Assembly (NCBI GenBank): GCA_963740945.1 | Contig: CAVUGE010000008.1 | Span: 1-64,000 of the forward strand | Direction of reading: 5' to 3' | Length of the DNA stretch: 64,000 bases | Origin: CAVQBP01 sp963740945 | Lineage (GTDB): Bacteria > Bacteroidota > Ignavibacteria > Ignavibacteriales > Ignavibacteriaceae | Shown here: in pieces, positions 26,854 to 36,400 of the stretch | Numbering within the stretch: position 1 is the stretch's first letter | Layout: each line of letters starts with the position of its first letter | The notes under the pieces: generated by a model | Database searches by the model: none | Told to the model about the DNA's origin: nothing | Seen by the model: only the letters and a program-made list of their open reading frames with translations | Made by a program: the position numbers and the translations under genes

Positions 26854-28035
26854 ATGTTAGAGTATGCTTTAAAAGGAAATAAAAAATATTGGAGCTGGTT
26901 ATCTCTTTTAGGTTTCATAATTGTCGTAGGTGTTTATTTTTATTTTAGGCAATTGAATTATGGATTAGGAATAACCGGGATGAGTAGAAATGTTAGCTGG
27001 GGACTTTATATTGCTCAATTCACTTTTATAGTTGGTGTAGCCGCATCTGCAGTAATGGTTGTCCTTCCGTATTATCTGCACAATTATAAAGAATTCGGAA
27101 AGATAACTATTCTTGGTGAGTTTCTTGCTATAGCATCAGTAATAATGTGCATCCTTTTTGTATTTGTTGATCTTGGACAACCTTCCAGGCTTGTTAATAT
27201 TTTTTTATACCCTACTTTTCATTCTTTAATGTTCTGGGATGTACTTGCATTGAGCGGTTATTTAGTTATAAATGTTATAATAACTCGTGTAACATTAAGT
27301 GCAGAAAACAAAGATGTGGCTCCACCGAAGTGGATAAGACCGGTTATTATTCTTTCAATTCCCTGGGCAATTAGTATACATACGGTCACAGCATTTTTAT
27401 TTGCCGGTCTTGCCGGTCGTCCGTTCTGGTTAACAGCTATTCTTGCCCCGAGATTTTTGGCATCTGCTTTTTCTGCCGGTCCTGCATTGTTATTAATCTT
27501 TGCTATAATATTAAAAAAAATCTCAAAGTTTAATCCGGGAGAAGAAGCTATTAAAAAGTTAGGACTAATAATTACATATGCAATGTGTGCAAATATCTTT
27601 TTTATTTTAATGGAATTATTTACTGCGATCTACAGTGGTATTCCCGATCATAATTCTCATCTTCAATATTTATATGTAGGACTTGATGGAGCTGCAAAAC
27701 TAGTTCCCTGGATGTGGACTTCTGCGGTTCTAGCCATTACAGCATTAGTATTCCTTATTGTGCCCAAATTAAGGAATAACCGGAAGATGCTGCTGACGGC
27801 AAGTATAATAGTTTTTTTATCTATATGGATTGACAAAGGTTTAGGTTTAGTTGTAACCGGTTTTATACCAAATCCTTTTGGAAAAGTAATTCAATACTGG
27901 CCGACATTGCCCGAATCATTTATCGCTTTAGGTATCTGGGCAATTGGAATCTTTTTGATAAGTATATTTTACAAAATTGCTCTTTCAATTCGAAGAGAAA
28001 TCGAAGATCCCGGAGTAGGCGGGATAGAAATTTAA
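26854..28035 (+). CDS. dsrP: DsrP, NrfD-like quinone-interacting membrane protein
   Basis: 393 residues with about ten predicted membrane helices. The NrfD-family opening MSRNVSWGLYIAQFTF and the FVDLGQPSR motif are present. It exchanges electrons between the quinone pool and DsrO/DsrJ. It ends dsrMKJOP, 9 bp after dsrO. It has no cytochrome extension, in contrast to the paralogue at 11175. Confidence 0.93.
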   Translation: MLEYALKGNKKYWSWLSLLGFIIVVGVYFYFRQLNYGLGITGMSRNVSWGLYIAQFTFIVGVAASAVMVVLPYYLHNYKEFGKITILGEFLAIASVIMCILFVFVDLGQPSRLVNIFLYPTFHSLMFWDVLALSGYLVINVIITRVTLSAENKDVAPPKWIRPVIILSIPWAISIHTVTAFLFAGLAGRPFWLTAILAPRFLASAFSAGPALLLIFAIILKKISKFNPGEEAIKKLGLIITYAMCANIFFILMELFTAIYSGIPDHNSHLQYLYVGLDGAAKLVPWMWTSAVLAITALVFLIVPKLRNNRKMLLTASIIVFLSIWIDKGLGLVVTGFIPNPFGKVIQYWPTLPESFIALGIWAIGIFLISIFYKIALSIRREIEDPGVGGIEI

Positions 28036-28044
28036 TATGTCAAA

Positions 28045-29775
28045 GTGTATAACATAATTATTATAGGTGGAATGGCAGCAGGCTGTAAAGCTGCCGTAAG
28101 ATTGAACAGGATATGTTCAAATTATCATATCACAATAATAGAAAAAAAACAGTGTCTATCGGTTAGCAGCTGCGGGCTTCCATATTATGCAGGGGGAGAT
28201 ATCGATGATTTCTCCGAATTGATAAAAACCTCTTATGGAGCAACTCGTGATGAAAAGTATTTTCATGATGTAAAAGGTGTAGATGTATTAACAAATACTT
28301 TTGTATCGGAAATAAATACTAAAAAGAAAGAAGTTGTTTGCTGTAGCATTAAAAATGAAACATTTACGCTTCCCTATGATTCATTAATTATTGCGACCGG
28401 AGCCATACCAAAAGAACCTACATTTCAATATCAAACATCTCCGGCTATATCTTTTTTTCATTCTCCTATAGATTCAAAAAATTTTAGGAAAGCTGTTCAA
28501 AAAGGAGATGTAGAAAAAGCGGCAATTATTGGCGGCGGGTTTATCGGCTGCGAAATGATAGAAGCGTTAACTTCACTTTGGGGAATTGAGACTGTTTTAA
28601 TTGAAAAGGAAAAATCATTATTGCCAGGATGCCTCGATCCGGAAATTTCTTATTTCATTGAAGACTGTATTAAATCCGATAAAATTAAATTAATGCCTTC
28701 AACATCTGTAAATAAAATTGAAACTGACGAAAACGGTAAGCCTGTAGTTTTTCTCGTCGATAACTCTAAAATCAATACTGATTATGTTTTCTTTTGTCTA
28801 GGAGTTAAACCAAATACCAAACTAGCTTCAAAATCAAATATTAAAACAGGTAAACATTGCGGGATTATTGTTGATGATCAAATGAAGACAAATCAACCGG
28901 ATATTTGGGCTGCCGGTGATTGTGTGGAAGTAAGAAATCTTGTTACAAATAAACCTGATTATTTTTCGTTCGGTTCCCTTGCTAATAGAATGGGAAGAAT
29001 AGCTGCCGATTCTATTGCCGGAAAGTCCTCCTCATTTAGTGGAGCAGCAGGTACTTTTTCATTAAAGCTGTTTGATAATATTATAGGTGCAAGCGGCTTA
29101 ACTGAAGAAAAAGCTAAAAGACTTGGTTTGAAAACAGGAAGTGTAATTGGCTGCTGGCCTGATAGACCTGATTATTATCCTGAAATGAAAAATCTTTTTG
29201 GCAAGCTTGTTTATGAAAAAGAAAGCCTGCGTCTTCTGGGATTGCAGATGGTTGGTGAAGGGGAAGTTACAAGATATGTAGATGTTTTTTCTGAGTTATT
29301 ATATCGCAAAAGTACAGTAGAAGATTTAATCAATCTTGAACATGGATATACGCCTGCGCATTCATCACCAATTTCACCTTTGAATAATTTAGGATACATG
29401 GTAATTAACCAGGAGTGTGAAGGGATTAAAAATTTTAACCCGTTGCTTCTTTCTACATTTAGAGGAATTATTATTGATATAAGGGAACTATACGAAATTG
29501 AATCAATTCCATTTCCGGAAAAATGTATTCAAATTCCTTTGTCAGAATTAAGGCTAAAGTTAAATGAATTAAAACCAGAACAGGCGATTATGTTTGTGTG
29601 CGAAAAGGGTCCGAGGTCATATGAAGCTGCTCGAATGTTTACGAATTACGGATACAAAAATGTTTCTTATTTAGGCGGCGGAAATTTGCTGTATAGTAGA
29701 ATAATTAATTCGCACTATATTATAAATCTTAATCATAAGCTTAATCTTACTCTTAATCACAAGAATGGATCATAA
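28045..29775 (+). CDS. CoA-disulfide/persulfide reductase with C-terminal rhodanese domain
   Basis: 576 residues from GTG 28045, the only possible start after an upstream in-frame stop. The N-terminal FAD-binding motif is IIIGGMAAGCKAA. The redox cysteine Cys43 is in SVSSCGLPYY, and NAD-binding GGGFIGCEMIEAL lies near residues 165-180. FAD/dimerisation regions follow. From about residue 470 there is a rhodanese domain with active Cys near 519 in FVCEKGPRSYEAA. The architecture is that of CoA-disulfide reductase-rhodanese or NADH-dependent persulfide reductases. It likely reduces polysulfide, persulfide or CoA-persulfide in the cytoplasm. It follows dsrP by 9 bp. Confidence 0.9.
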   Translation: MYNIIIIGGMAAGCKAAVRLNRICSNYHITIIEKKQCLSVSSCGLPYYAGGDIDDFSELIKTSYGATRDEKYFHDVKGVDVLTNTFVSEINTKKKEVVCCSIKNETFTLPYDSLIIATGAIPKEPTFQYQTSPAISFFHSPIDSKNFRKAVQKGDVEKAAIIGGGFIGCEMIEALTSLWGIETVLIEKEKSLLPGCLDPEISYFIEDCIKSDKIKLMPSTSVNKIETDENGKPVVFLVDNSKINTDYVFFCLGVKPNTKLASKSNIKTGKHCGIIVDDQMKTNQPDIWAAGDCVEVRNLVTNKPDYFSFGSLANRMGRIAADSIAGKSSSFSGAAGTFSLKLFDNIIGASGLTEEKAKRLGLKTGSVIGCWPDRPDYYPEMKNLFGKLVYEKESLRLLGLQMVGEGEVTRYVDVFSELLYRKSTVEDLINLEHGYTPAHSSPISPLNNLGYMVINQECEGIKNFNPLLLSTFRGIIIDIRELYEIESIPFPEKCIQIPLSELRLKLNELKPEQAIMFVCEKGPRSYEAARMFTNYGYKNVSYLGGGNLLYSRIINSHYIINLNHKLNLTLNHKNGS

Positions 29776-29792
29776 TAATTCCGGGAGGCTCA

Positions 29793-30623
29793 ATGAATAT
29801 AATAACAATTTCAAGAGGTTCTCTAAGTGCAACGGAAATGTTAGCTAAAAAAGTTTCCGAAAAATTAAATTGTTCTGTTGTTACCAGGGAAGATGTCATC
29901 AAGGCTGCTGAAAAATACGGAATAAAAGAAACAGGTTTAGGCGATTTATCTTTTATTGAAAAGTCTCCTAGTATATGGGATAAAATGAGTGATAGAAAGA
30001 AACATTATTTATCCTGTTTTCAAAAATCGCTTTTAGATTTTGCCCTTAAAGGAAGTATAATTTATCATGGTCATCTTGCTCAGTTCCTTTTTGGTGAAAT
30101 ACCTTTTGTGTTGCGTGTTTTGCTTACGGCTCCTACAGATTACAGAATAAAAACTCTGATGAAAGAAGAAGGAAAAAGCAGGGAAGAAGTAACATCTTAT
30201 ATAAAATTAATTGATGAGAGAAGGGAGAAATGGTCTCACTTTTTGTATAGCGTTGATTGGAAAAATCCTTCGCATTATGATATTGTACTTAACCTTGAAA
30301 AAATCAGTATTGATCTTGCAGCCGATTTACTTTCTAATATCTCTGCAAAAGAGGAATTTCAGTCCAACCCGGAATCTTTAAAGATTATTGAGAACCTTCA
30401 TCTTTCTGCAAAAGCAAAAGTTTATTTACAGCAGTCTCCACGGACAAAAGGCAGCGAAGTTGAAATTGAAGCGGATGCTAATGCCGGTTCTCTTATTGTT
30501 AAAGGGAATACTCCAAGGGTCGGATCAAGAATGTGGGAAAATGATATTAAAAATGTATTATCAAAAGTTGAAGGGGTTAAATCTATAAAAGTAATTAAAT
30601 CAATTGTTGGATATTACGAATAG
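29793..30623 (+). CDS. Cytidylate-kinase-like protein with an added C-terminal domain
   Basis: 276 residues. The opening MNIITISRGSLSATEMLAKKV resembles the P-loop region of cytidylate-kinase-like proteins but is not a standard GxxGxGK(S/T). The middle has IIYHGHLAQFLF and the ERREKWSHFLY lid-like region. Residues from about 195 (AKAKVYLQQSP, VKGNTPRVGSRMWEND, KVEGVKSIKVI) look like a small BON-like domain. Substrate is unknown. Such proteins often sit near sulfate-reduction genes, suggesting a regulatory kinase role (inference). Confidence 0.7.
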   Translation: MNIITISRGSLSATEMLAKKVSEKLNCSVVTREDVIKAAEKYGIKETGLGDLSFIEKSPSIWDKMSDRKKHYLSCFQKSLLDFALKGSIIYHGHLAQFLFGEIPFVLRVLLTAPTDYRIKTLMKEEGKSREEVTSYIKLIDERREKWSHFLYSVDWKNPSHYDIVLNLEKISIDLAADLLSNISAKEEFQSNPESLKIIENLHLSAKAKVYLQQSPRTKGSEVEIEADANAGSLIVKGNTPRVGSRMWENDIKNVLSKVEGVKSIKVIKSIVGYYE

Positions 30624-30715
30624 GAAACCGGATACTGGATGCCGGATTCTGAAAAAAGTAAATGAGTATCAAGGATTGAAATAGAATTTTCAAATAATAT
30701 TTAAGTGGATAAATC

Positions 30716-31978
30716 ATGATAAAAAACGAAATAAAATCTGAAATATTAGTAGTTGGTGCCGGTATTGCAGGAATTACTGCTGCAGTTGAAGCTGCGGAAA
30801 CAGGAATGAATGTAATTTTAATTGAAAAGAAACCTTATATTGGGGGTAAGGTTACTCAGTTCAGTAAATATTTTCCTAAGCTTTGCCCGCCTGCTTGCGG
30901 ACTGGAAATTAACATTCGTAGATTAAGAACCAATCCTTTAATTAAACTTTTTACCTTAGCAGAAGTTACTGAAGTAGAAGGTGAATCGGGTAATTATAAA
31001 GTAAATGTAAAACTTGCACCGAGATTTATAAATAATCAATGTACTTCATGCGGAGATTGCGTAAAAATCTGCCCGGAAAAAAGGAAAAACGATTTTAATT
31101 ATAATATTGATGAGACAACGGCGATATACATTCCTTATGAAAATGCCTATCCTCAAAAATATGTTGTTGATAAAGAGACATGTAAAGGAACTAGTTGTAA
31201 CAAATGTGTTGAAGTGTGTAAATATAAGGCAATAAACCTTGACCAGCTTGAAAGAACAATTTCAGTTGAAGTTAATTCTATTATCTGGGCAACCGGATGG
31301 GAACCGTACAATGCCGGGAACCTGGATGTTTTGGGCTTCGGAAAATACCCGGATGTTATTACAAATGTAATAATGGAAAGACTTGCATCTGCTGATGGAC
31401 CTACAAAAGGTCAAATATTAAGACCTTCCACAAAAGAAAAAGCTAATAGAATTGCTTTTGTACAATGTGCCGGTTCAAGAGATGAGCATCATCTTGAATA
31501 TTGTTCTTCGGTTTGTTGTATGGCTTCACTTAAGCAGACTCAATATATAAGGGAACAGAATCGGGAAGCTGAAATTCACGTCCATTATATCGATGTGCGT
31601 TCCAATGGTCTTTTGGAAGATTTTTATCGGAATGTTCAAGGAGATGATAAAATCCATTTCCACAGAGGTAAAGTTGGTAAAGTATCGCAAGATTCTTCTG
31701 GTCAATTAATTGTTGAAGCAGAGGATTCACTAACAGGTAAATTAATGAAGAATAAAGTGGAACTAGTTGTATTAGCTATAGGGATGAAACCGGCAACTCA
31801 AAATTTACCAATTGATAAATCGTTAATCGATACAAATGGATTCTTGCACTTTAATGGTAATGGAACCAAAGGACAAACCGGATGTGGTGTATTAACTGAA
31901 CCAAAAGATGTTGCTTTAGCAGTACAGGAAGCTACTGGTTCAGTTTTAAAAGCTATTCAAAAAATTAAAAGGAATTAA
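30716..31978 (+). CDS. qmoA: QmoA, HdrA-like flavoprotein of the Qmo complex
   Basis: 420 residues, QmoA length. FAD-binding VVGAGIAGITAAVEAAETG is at about residues 12-30, then EKKPYIGGKVTQ and LCPPACGLEIN. A ferredoxin region follows with CTSCGDCVKICP and CKGTSCNKCVEVC. FVQCAGSRDE and CSSVCCMASLKQ are HdrA hallmarks. With QmoB and QmoC it carries electrons from menaquinol to APS reductase. qmoB starts 5 bp after its stop. Confidence 0.94.
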   Translation: MIKNEIKSEILVVGAGIAGITAAVEAAETGMNVILIEKKPYIGGKVTQFSKYFPKLCPPACGLEINIRRLRTNPLIKLFTLAEVTEVEGESGNYKVNVKLAPRFINNQCTSCGDCVKICPEKRKNDFNYNIDETTAIYIPYENAYPQKYVVDKETCKGTSCNKCVEVCKYKAINLDQLERTISVEVNSIIWATGWEPYNAGNLDVLGFGKYPDVITNVIMERLASADGPTKGQILRPSTKEKANRIAFVQCAGSRDEHHLEYCSSVCCMASLKQTQYIREQNREAEIHVHYIDVRSNGLLEDFYRNVQGDDKIHFHRGKVGKVSQDSSGQLIVEAEDSLTGKLMKNKVELVVLAIGMKPATQNLPIDKSLIDTNGFLHFNGNGTKGQTGCGVLTEPKDVALAVQEATGSVLKAIQKIKRN

Positions 31979-31982
31979 TATT

Positions 31983-34235
31983 ATGGCAATCGAAACAAAA
32001 GTTGGAGTTTACGTATGCTCCGGATGTGGAATAGGTGAAAGCATAAATTGCGAGCAATTAGTTCAAGTAGCATCTAAAGAAAATAAAGTACCGGTTTGCA
32101 AGGTTAGTTCGTGGTTATGCAGTAAAGAAAGTGTTGAGTTGATTAGAAAAGATATAGAAACTGAAAAGTTAAACCGTGTTGTAATCGGTGCCTGTTCACA
32201 ACGATTTTTATCTGATATTTTCAAATTTGATTCAAAAGTATTTACCGAACGGGTAAACTTAAGAGAGAATGTTGCATGGACACATAAACCTAATGATGAC
32301 GATACACAAATACTTGCAGAAGATTATATAAGAATGGGTATAGCAAAAGTACGAAACTGCGAACCGCCGGTACCATTTCAAAAAGATATTAATGAAACTG
32401 TTTTAGTTGTCGGTGGGGGAGTGGCAGGAATGATTTCCGCATTGGCAGTTGCAAATGCCGGATTTCCGGTTATCCTAACGGAGAAGGAAAATCAGCTTGG
32501 TGGATGGATTAGTAAATTATATAAAGTGCCTCCGACTCATTCACCATTCCTTGAACCGGAGCATACCAAAATTGATGAACTAATCTTCGAAGTTGAATCT
32601 CATGAAAATATTAAAGTAATAAAATCATGTTTGATTGATAAAATTTCCGGTGAACCGGGTAAATTCAATGTTTCACTTAAAATAAATGATTCACAAACTG
32701 AGAATTTAACTGCGGGTGCAATAGTTCAAGCTACAGGTTCAAAACCATATAACCCTAATAAACTTGATGGATTAGGTTATGGAAAATATGAAAATGTTAT
32801 AACGAGCATTCAGCTGGAAGAATATTTTAAACCAAAGAATGGAAACGAAAATGGAAGCAGGAATATTTTTAACGGTAAACCTGTTAAGAGTGTTGCTTTT
32901 TTACAGTGTGCAGGTTCAAGGGATGAAAAACACCTGCCTTATTGCTCATCCGAATGCTGTTCAACTTCGTTAAAACAAGCTTTATATATTAGAGAAAAGT
33001 ATCCCGAAGCATTGATCTATATTATTTATAGAGATATGAGAACACCGGCTCAACATGAATTGTTTTACAAAAGAGTTCAGAATGAAGATAATGTCTTTTT
33101 CACTAAAGGCGATGTTGTTAATATTGGTAAAAATGGAAATGGTTCTTTACTAATTGATATAGATAATACACTTCTAGGAGATAAAATTCAGATTGAATCC
33201 GAAGTAGTTGTTCTGGCAAACGGAATGGTTCCTTCAACTTTAGTCGGAAATATCGAAACCGGTGTGACTCAATCAAAAGAAGAAGGAAAGACGCTCGATG
33301 GAAAAAAAGCAGCCGCTTCTGCAGAAACCGGTGCGAAAATATTGAATTTATCCTATAGGCAAGGAACTGATTTACCGACATTAAAATATGGTTTCCCAGA
33401 TTCTCACTATATTTGTTTTCCCTATGAAACCAGAAGAACTGGTATTTATGCAGCCGGTTCAGTAAGATCGCCAATGGATATTTCTATGAGTAAAACCGAT
33501 GCTTATGGTGCAGCTTTAAAAGCTATCCAGGTAATTCAAACTGCAAAAGAAGGTAAAGCAGTGCATCCCAGATCCGGAGATCAATCGTACCCGGATTTCT
33601 TCCTTCAAAGATGCACTCAATGCAAGAGATGTACGGAAGAATGTCCATTTGGAACATTGGATGAAGATGCGAAAGGTACACCATTGCCCAACCTTGCAAG
33701 ATGCAGAAGATGCGGTATATGTCTCGGTGCTTGTCCCGAAAGAATCATTTCCTTTAAGGATTATTCTATCAATATGATTTCTTCTATGATTAAGGCAATC
33801 GAAATACCGGATGAATTTGAAGAGAAACCGCGAATACTTGCATTCTTATGTGAAAATGATGCTTATCCTTCGTTAGATATTGCCGGCAGAAACAGGCTCC
33901 AATACGATCCGAATGTTAGGGTTATTCCGGTTCGGTGTCTAGGTTCGGTAAATACTGTTTGGATTGCCGATGCTCTTTCAAGAGGATTTGACGGGATCCT
34001 TATGATAGGTTGCAAATACGGTGATGATTACCAATGCCATTTTGTAAAAGGAAGTGAATTAGCAAACAAGCGTATGGAAAATGTTCAGGAAAAATTAAAG
34101 CAGCTTGTTCTTGAACCGGAAAGAGTAAAACTTATCACACTTTCAATTGATGAGTATGAAAAAATTCCTAAAATATTTAATGAATTTGTTGAAGAAATTA
34201 CTGAAATAGGATTTAATCCTTATAAGGGAATGTGA
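31983..34235 (+). CDS. qmoB: QmoB, HdrA-like flavoprotein with MvhD-like C-terminus
   Basis: 750 residues, the expected size. N-terminal cysteine motif GVYVCSGCGIGESINC; FAD-binding VVGGGVAGMISALAVANAG near residue 140; HdrA motif LQCAGSRDEKHLPYC. Double ferredoxin CTQCKRCTEECP and CRRCGICLGACP lie at about 540-585. The last 150 residues resemble MvhD (FLCENDAYPSLDIAG, GCKYGDDYQCHF). Cytoplasmic subunit of the quinone-interacting membrane-bound oxidoreductase. Unusually, the next gene is not qmoC. Confidence 0.94.
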   Translation: MAIETKVGVYVCSGCGIGESINCEQLVQVASKENKVPVCKVSSWLCSKESVELIRKDIETEKLNRVVIGACSQRFLSDIFKFDSKVFTERVNLRENVAWTHKPNDDDTQILAEDYIRMGIAKVRNCEPPVPFQKDINETVLVVGGGVAGMISALAVANAGFPVILTEKENQLGGWISKLYKVPPTHSPFLEPEHTKIDELIFEVESHENIKVIKSCLIDKISGEPGKFNVSLKINDSQTENLTAGAIVQATGSKPYNPNKLDGLGYGKYENVITSIQLEEYFKPKNGNENGSRNIFNGKPVKSVAFLQCAGSRDEKHLPYCSSECCSTSLKQALYIREKYPEALIYIIYRDMRTPAQHELFYKRVQNEDNVFFTKGDVVNIGKNGNGSLLIDIDNTLLGDKIQIESEVVVLANGMVPSTLVGNIETGVTQSKEEGKTLDGKKAAASAETGAKILNLSYRQGTDLPTLKYGFPDSHYICFPYETRRTGIYAAGSVRSPMDISMSKTDAYGAALKAIQVIQTAKEGKAVHPRSGDQSYPDFFLQRCTQCKRCTEECPFGTLDEDAKGTPLPNLARCRRCGICLGACPERIISFKDYSINMISSMIKAIEIPDEFEEKPRILAFLCENDAYPSLDIAGRNRLQYDPNVRVIPVRCLGSVNTVWIADALSRGFDGILMIGCKYGDDYQCHFVKGSELANKRMENVQEKLKQLVLEPERVKLITLSIDEYEKIPKIFNEFVEEITEIGFNPYKGM

Positions 34236-34631
34236 TCTTAAAATTACAAAATTGAAGGATTGAAAAATTACAAGATTATGATATCTATTTGATAATTTAT
34301 TAACTAAAAATAGTACATAATTAATCTGGATAAATGAACAACAAATCGATTACAGAATCTATTAACGCGTTGATTTTACACAAGTATAACTATAAGTTTT
34401 ATTTGAAATTATTCCGATTTGTTCTGAATAATAGTTTATATATTGTCGTTAACATCTATTAAAAGGGAGATGAAATTGCCTGTTCTGACTGGGGAAAAAC
34501 ATATGGTATGTCAGGGAAAATCTTTTAGAGAACAGGCATTTCCATTATTTATTCATCGAAATGGAAGAAGAACAAATCTTCAAGATATTTACAAAAGACA
34601 AACTTAAAATATTTTAACGGAAGGATTTTTT
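34236..34631. other. Leader region of sat: dispersed repeat, hairpin and a possible 45-codon frame
   Basis: Bases 34243-34278 carry an ATTACAAAATTGAA..AATTACAAGATTA repeat also found at 23870-23897. Then GCCTGTTCT (34478-34486) pairs with AGAACAGGC (34529-34537), with an inner CTGAC/GTCAG pairing. The same stretch is open from ATG 34470 to TAA 34607 (45 codons), but the GGGAG there abuts the ATG, which is poor for initiation. It may be a structured RNA leader, a leader peptide or neither. Confidence 0.45.
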
Positions 34632-35873
34632 ATGTCAAAATCTATTTTGATAGCACCACATGGAAGTGATGAGTTAAAGGCTCTTCTTCTTTGCGGAACT
34701 GAAAAACAAGAGGAATTTAAAAAAGCTAACGGATTGAAAAAAATTCGTTTGACCAGTCGTGAAACAGGTGATTTAATAATGCTTGGAATTGGAGGATTCA
34801 CCCCATTAGATGGGTTTATGTCTCATGATGATTGGAAAGGTGTTTGTACTGACATGAAAATGTCGAATGGTTTATTCTGGCCTATTCCAATCACTCTTTC
34901 AGTTTCAGATGAAGTGGCTAAATCTTTAAAGATTAATGATGAAGTAACATTAGTTAGTGATGAAACCGATGAGATTATAGCTACGATGAAAGTGACCGAC
35001 AAATACCAGATTGATAAAAACTTTGAGTGCAAACAGGTATTTACTACAGACGATCCTGAACATCCTGGCGTTAAAATGGTAATGCAGCAGTTGGATTGGA
35101 ATATTGCCGGACCAGTAAAAGTTCTTTCGGAAAGTTATTTTCCTAAAGAATTTGGAGATTTATATCAAAGACCGGAAGAAAGCAGGAAAATATTTTCTGA
35201 AAAAGGATGGAGAACAATATCTGCTTTACAGCTTCGAAATCCTATGCACCGCTCGCATGAATTTCTTGCTAAGATTGCTCTCGAAGTTACCGACGGATTA
35301 TATATTCATCAGTTGGTTGGGAAGCTTAAACCGGGTGATATTCCTGCAGAAGTTAGAGCAAAATGTATTGATGTTCTTGTTGAAAATTATTTTATAAAAG
35401 ATTCTGTCGTATGCGGAGGCTATCCTCTTGATATGAGGTATGCCGGTCCGAGAGAGGCATTATTACATGGCGTTTTCCGTCAGAACTTTGGATGTACACA
35501 TTTAATCGTTGGTCGTGATCATGCCGGAGTTGGAAATTATTATGGACCTTTCGATGCACAAAAAATCTTTTACGAAATTCCCGAAGATGCATTATTATTG
35601 AAACCTCTTCCAATCGATTGGACATTCTGGTGTTTCAAATGCGGCGGAATGGCATCAATGAAAACCTGTCCTCATAAAAAAGAAGACAGACTTTTCTTAA
35701 GCGGTACTGCTCTTAGAAAGGCTCTTTCCGAAGGTGGTGATGTTCCAGCCGAATTCAGCCGTCCTGAAGTATTAGCTATACTTAGAGACTATTATTCGAC
35801 GCTTGAAGAAAAGGTAGAAATTAAAATGCATCAGTTTGCAACCGGTGATGTTAAAACCGATGGAAAGAAATAA
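34632..35873 (+). CDS. sat: Sulfate adenylyltransferase (ATP sulfurylase), homo-oligomeric type
   Basis: 413 residues, normal for bacterial dissimilatory Sat. Nucleotide-binding motifs are QLRNPMHRSHE (about 198-208) and GRDHAGVGNYYGPFD. A zinc-binding patch reads CFKCGGMASMKTCPH. It makes APS and pyrophosphate from sulfate and ATP, the first step of sulfate reduction. GGAAGGA precedes the ATG. It is followed by aprBA in the same direction. Confidence 0.97.
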   Translation: MSKSILIAPHGSDELKALLLCGTEKQEEFKKANGLKKIRLTSRETGDLIMLGIGGFTPLDGFMSHDDWKGVCTDMKMSNGLFWPIPITLSVSDEVAKSLKINDEVTLVSDETDEIIATMKVTDKYQIDKNFECKQVFTTDDPEHPGVKMVMQQLDWNIAGPVKVLSESYFPKEFGDLYQRPEESRKIFSEKGWRTISALQLRNPMHRSHEFLAKIALEVTDGLYIHQLVGKLKPGDIPAEVRAKCIDVLVENYFIKDSVVCGGYPLDMRYAGPREALLHGVFRQNFGCTHLIVGRDHAGVGNYYGPFDAQKIFYEIPEDALLLKPLPIDWTFWCFKCGGMASMKTCPHKKEDRLFLSGTALRKALSEGGDVPAEFSRPEVLAILRDYYSTLEEKVEIKMHQFATGDVKTDGKK

Positions 35874-35940
35874 TCAAGTTGAAATCAATATTTAAAAATA
35901 AATATTTGTTATTTAATTAAACTATAAAGGAGATAAACTA

Positions 35941-36384
35941 ATGCCAAGTTATGTAATTCCTGATAAGTGTGATGGATGTAAGGCTCTGGATAAAACGGCA
36001 TGTCAGTACATCTGTCCTAACGACTTGATGGTGTTAAATAAAGACACAATGAAAGCATTTAATTGTGAACCAGAAATGTGCTGGGAATGTTACAATTGTG
36101 TTAAAATTTGTCCAAACCAGGCAGTTGAAGTGCGCGGCTATGCTGATTTTGTACCTCTTGGAGCTACTGTTACACCAATGAGAAGTACAGATTCTATTAT
36201 GTGGACAGTAAAATTCCGCAATGGTACTTTAAAACGTTTTAAATTCCCGATTCGTACAATTGAAGAGGGTAAAGCAGTGCCAGATGGCGGGTGGAATACA
36301 AGCAATGATGACCTCAAGAGCCCTGTTCTTTTTACCGAGCCTGAGTCTTTAGGTCTTCCTGAAGTAGTAACAATTAAGAATTAG
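35941..36384 (+). CDS. aprB: Adenylylsulfate reductase beta subunit
   Basis: 147 residues, canonical AprB. Two [4Fe-4S] clusters are indicated by CDGCKALDKTACQYIC and CWECYNCVKICP. The C-terminal tail wraps the alpha subunit (RTIEEGKAVPDGGW). AAAGGAG is 8 bp upstream. It transfers electrons to the FAD in AprA. aprA begins 16 bp after its stop. Confidence 0.97.
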   Translation: MPSYVIPDKCDGCKALDKTACQYICPNDLMVLNKDTMKAFNCEPEMCWECYNCVKICPNQAVEVRGYADFVPLGATVTPMRSTDSIMWTVKFRNGTLKRFKFPIRTIEEGKAVPDGGWNTSNDDLKSPVLFTEPESLGLPEVVTIKN

Positions 36385-36400
36385 GAGGAAGGAAAAAATT

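Noticed and set aside
34470..34607. Calling the 45-codon frame before sat a gene
   Set aside because: The GGGAG overlaps the start too closely for initiation and the sequence overlaps a stem-loop, so it is described as a leader rather than annotated as coding.
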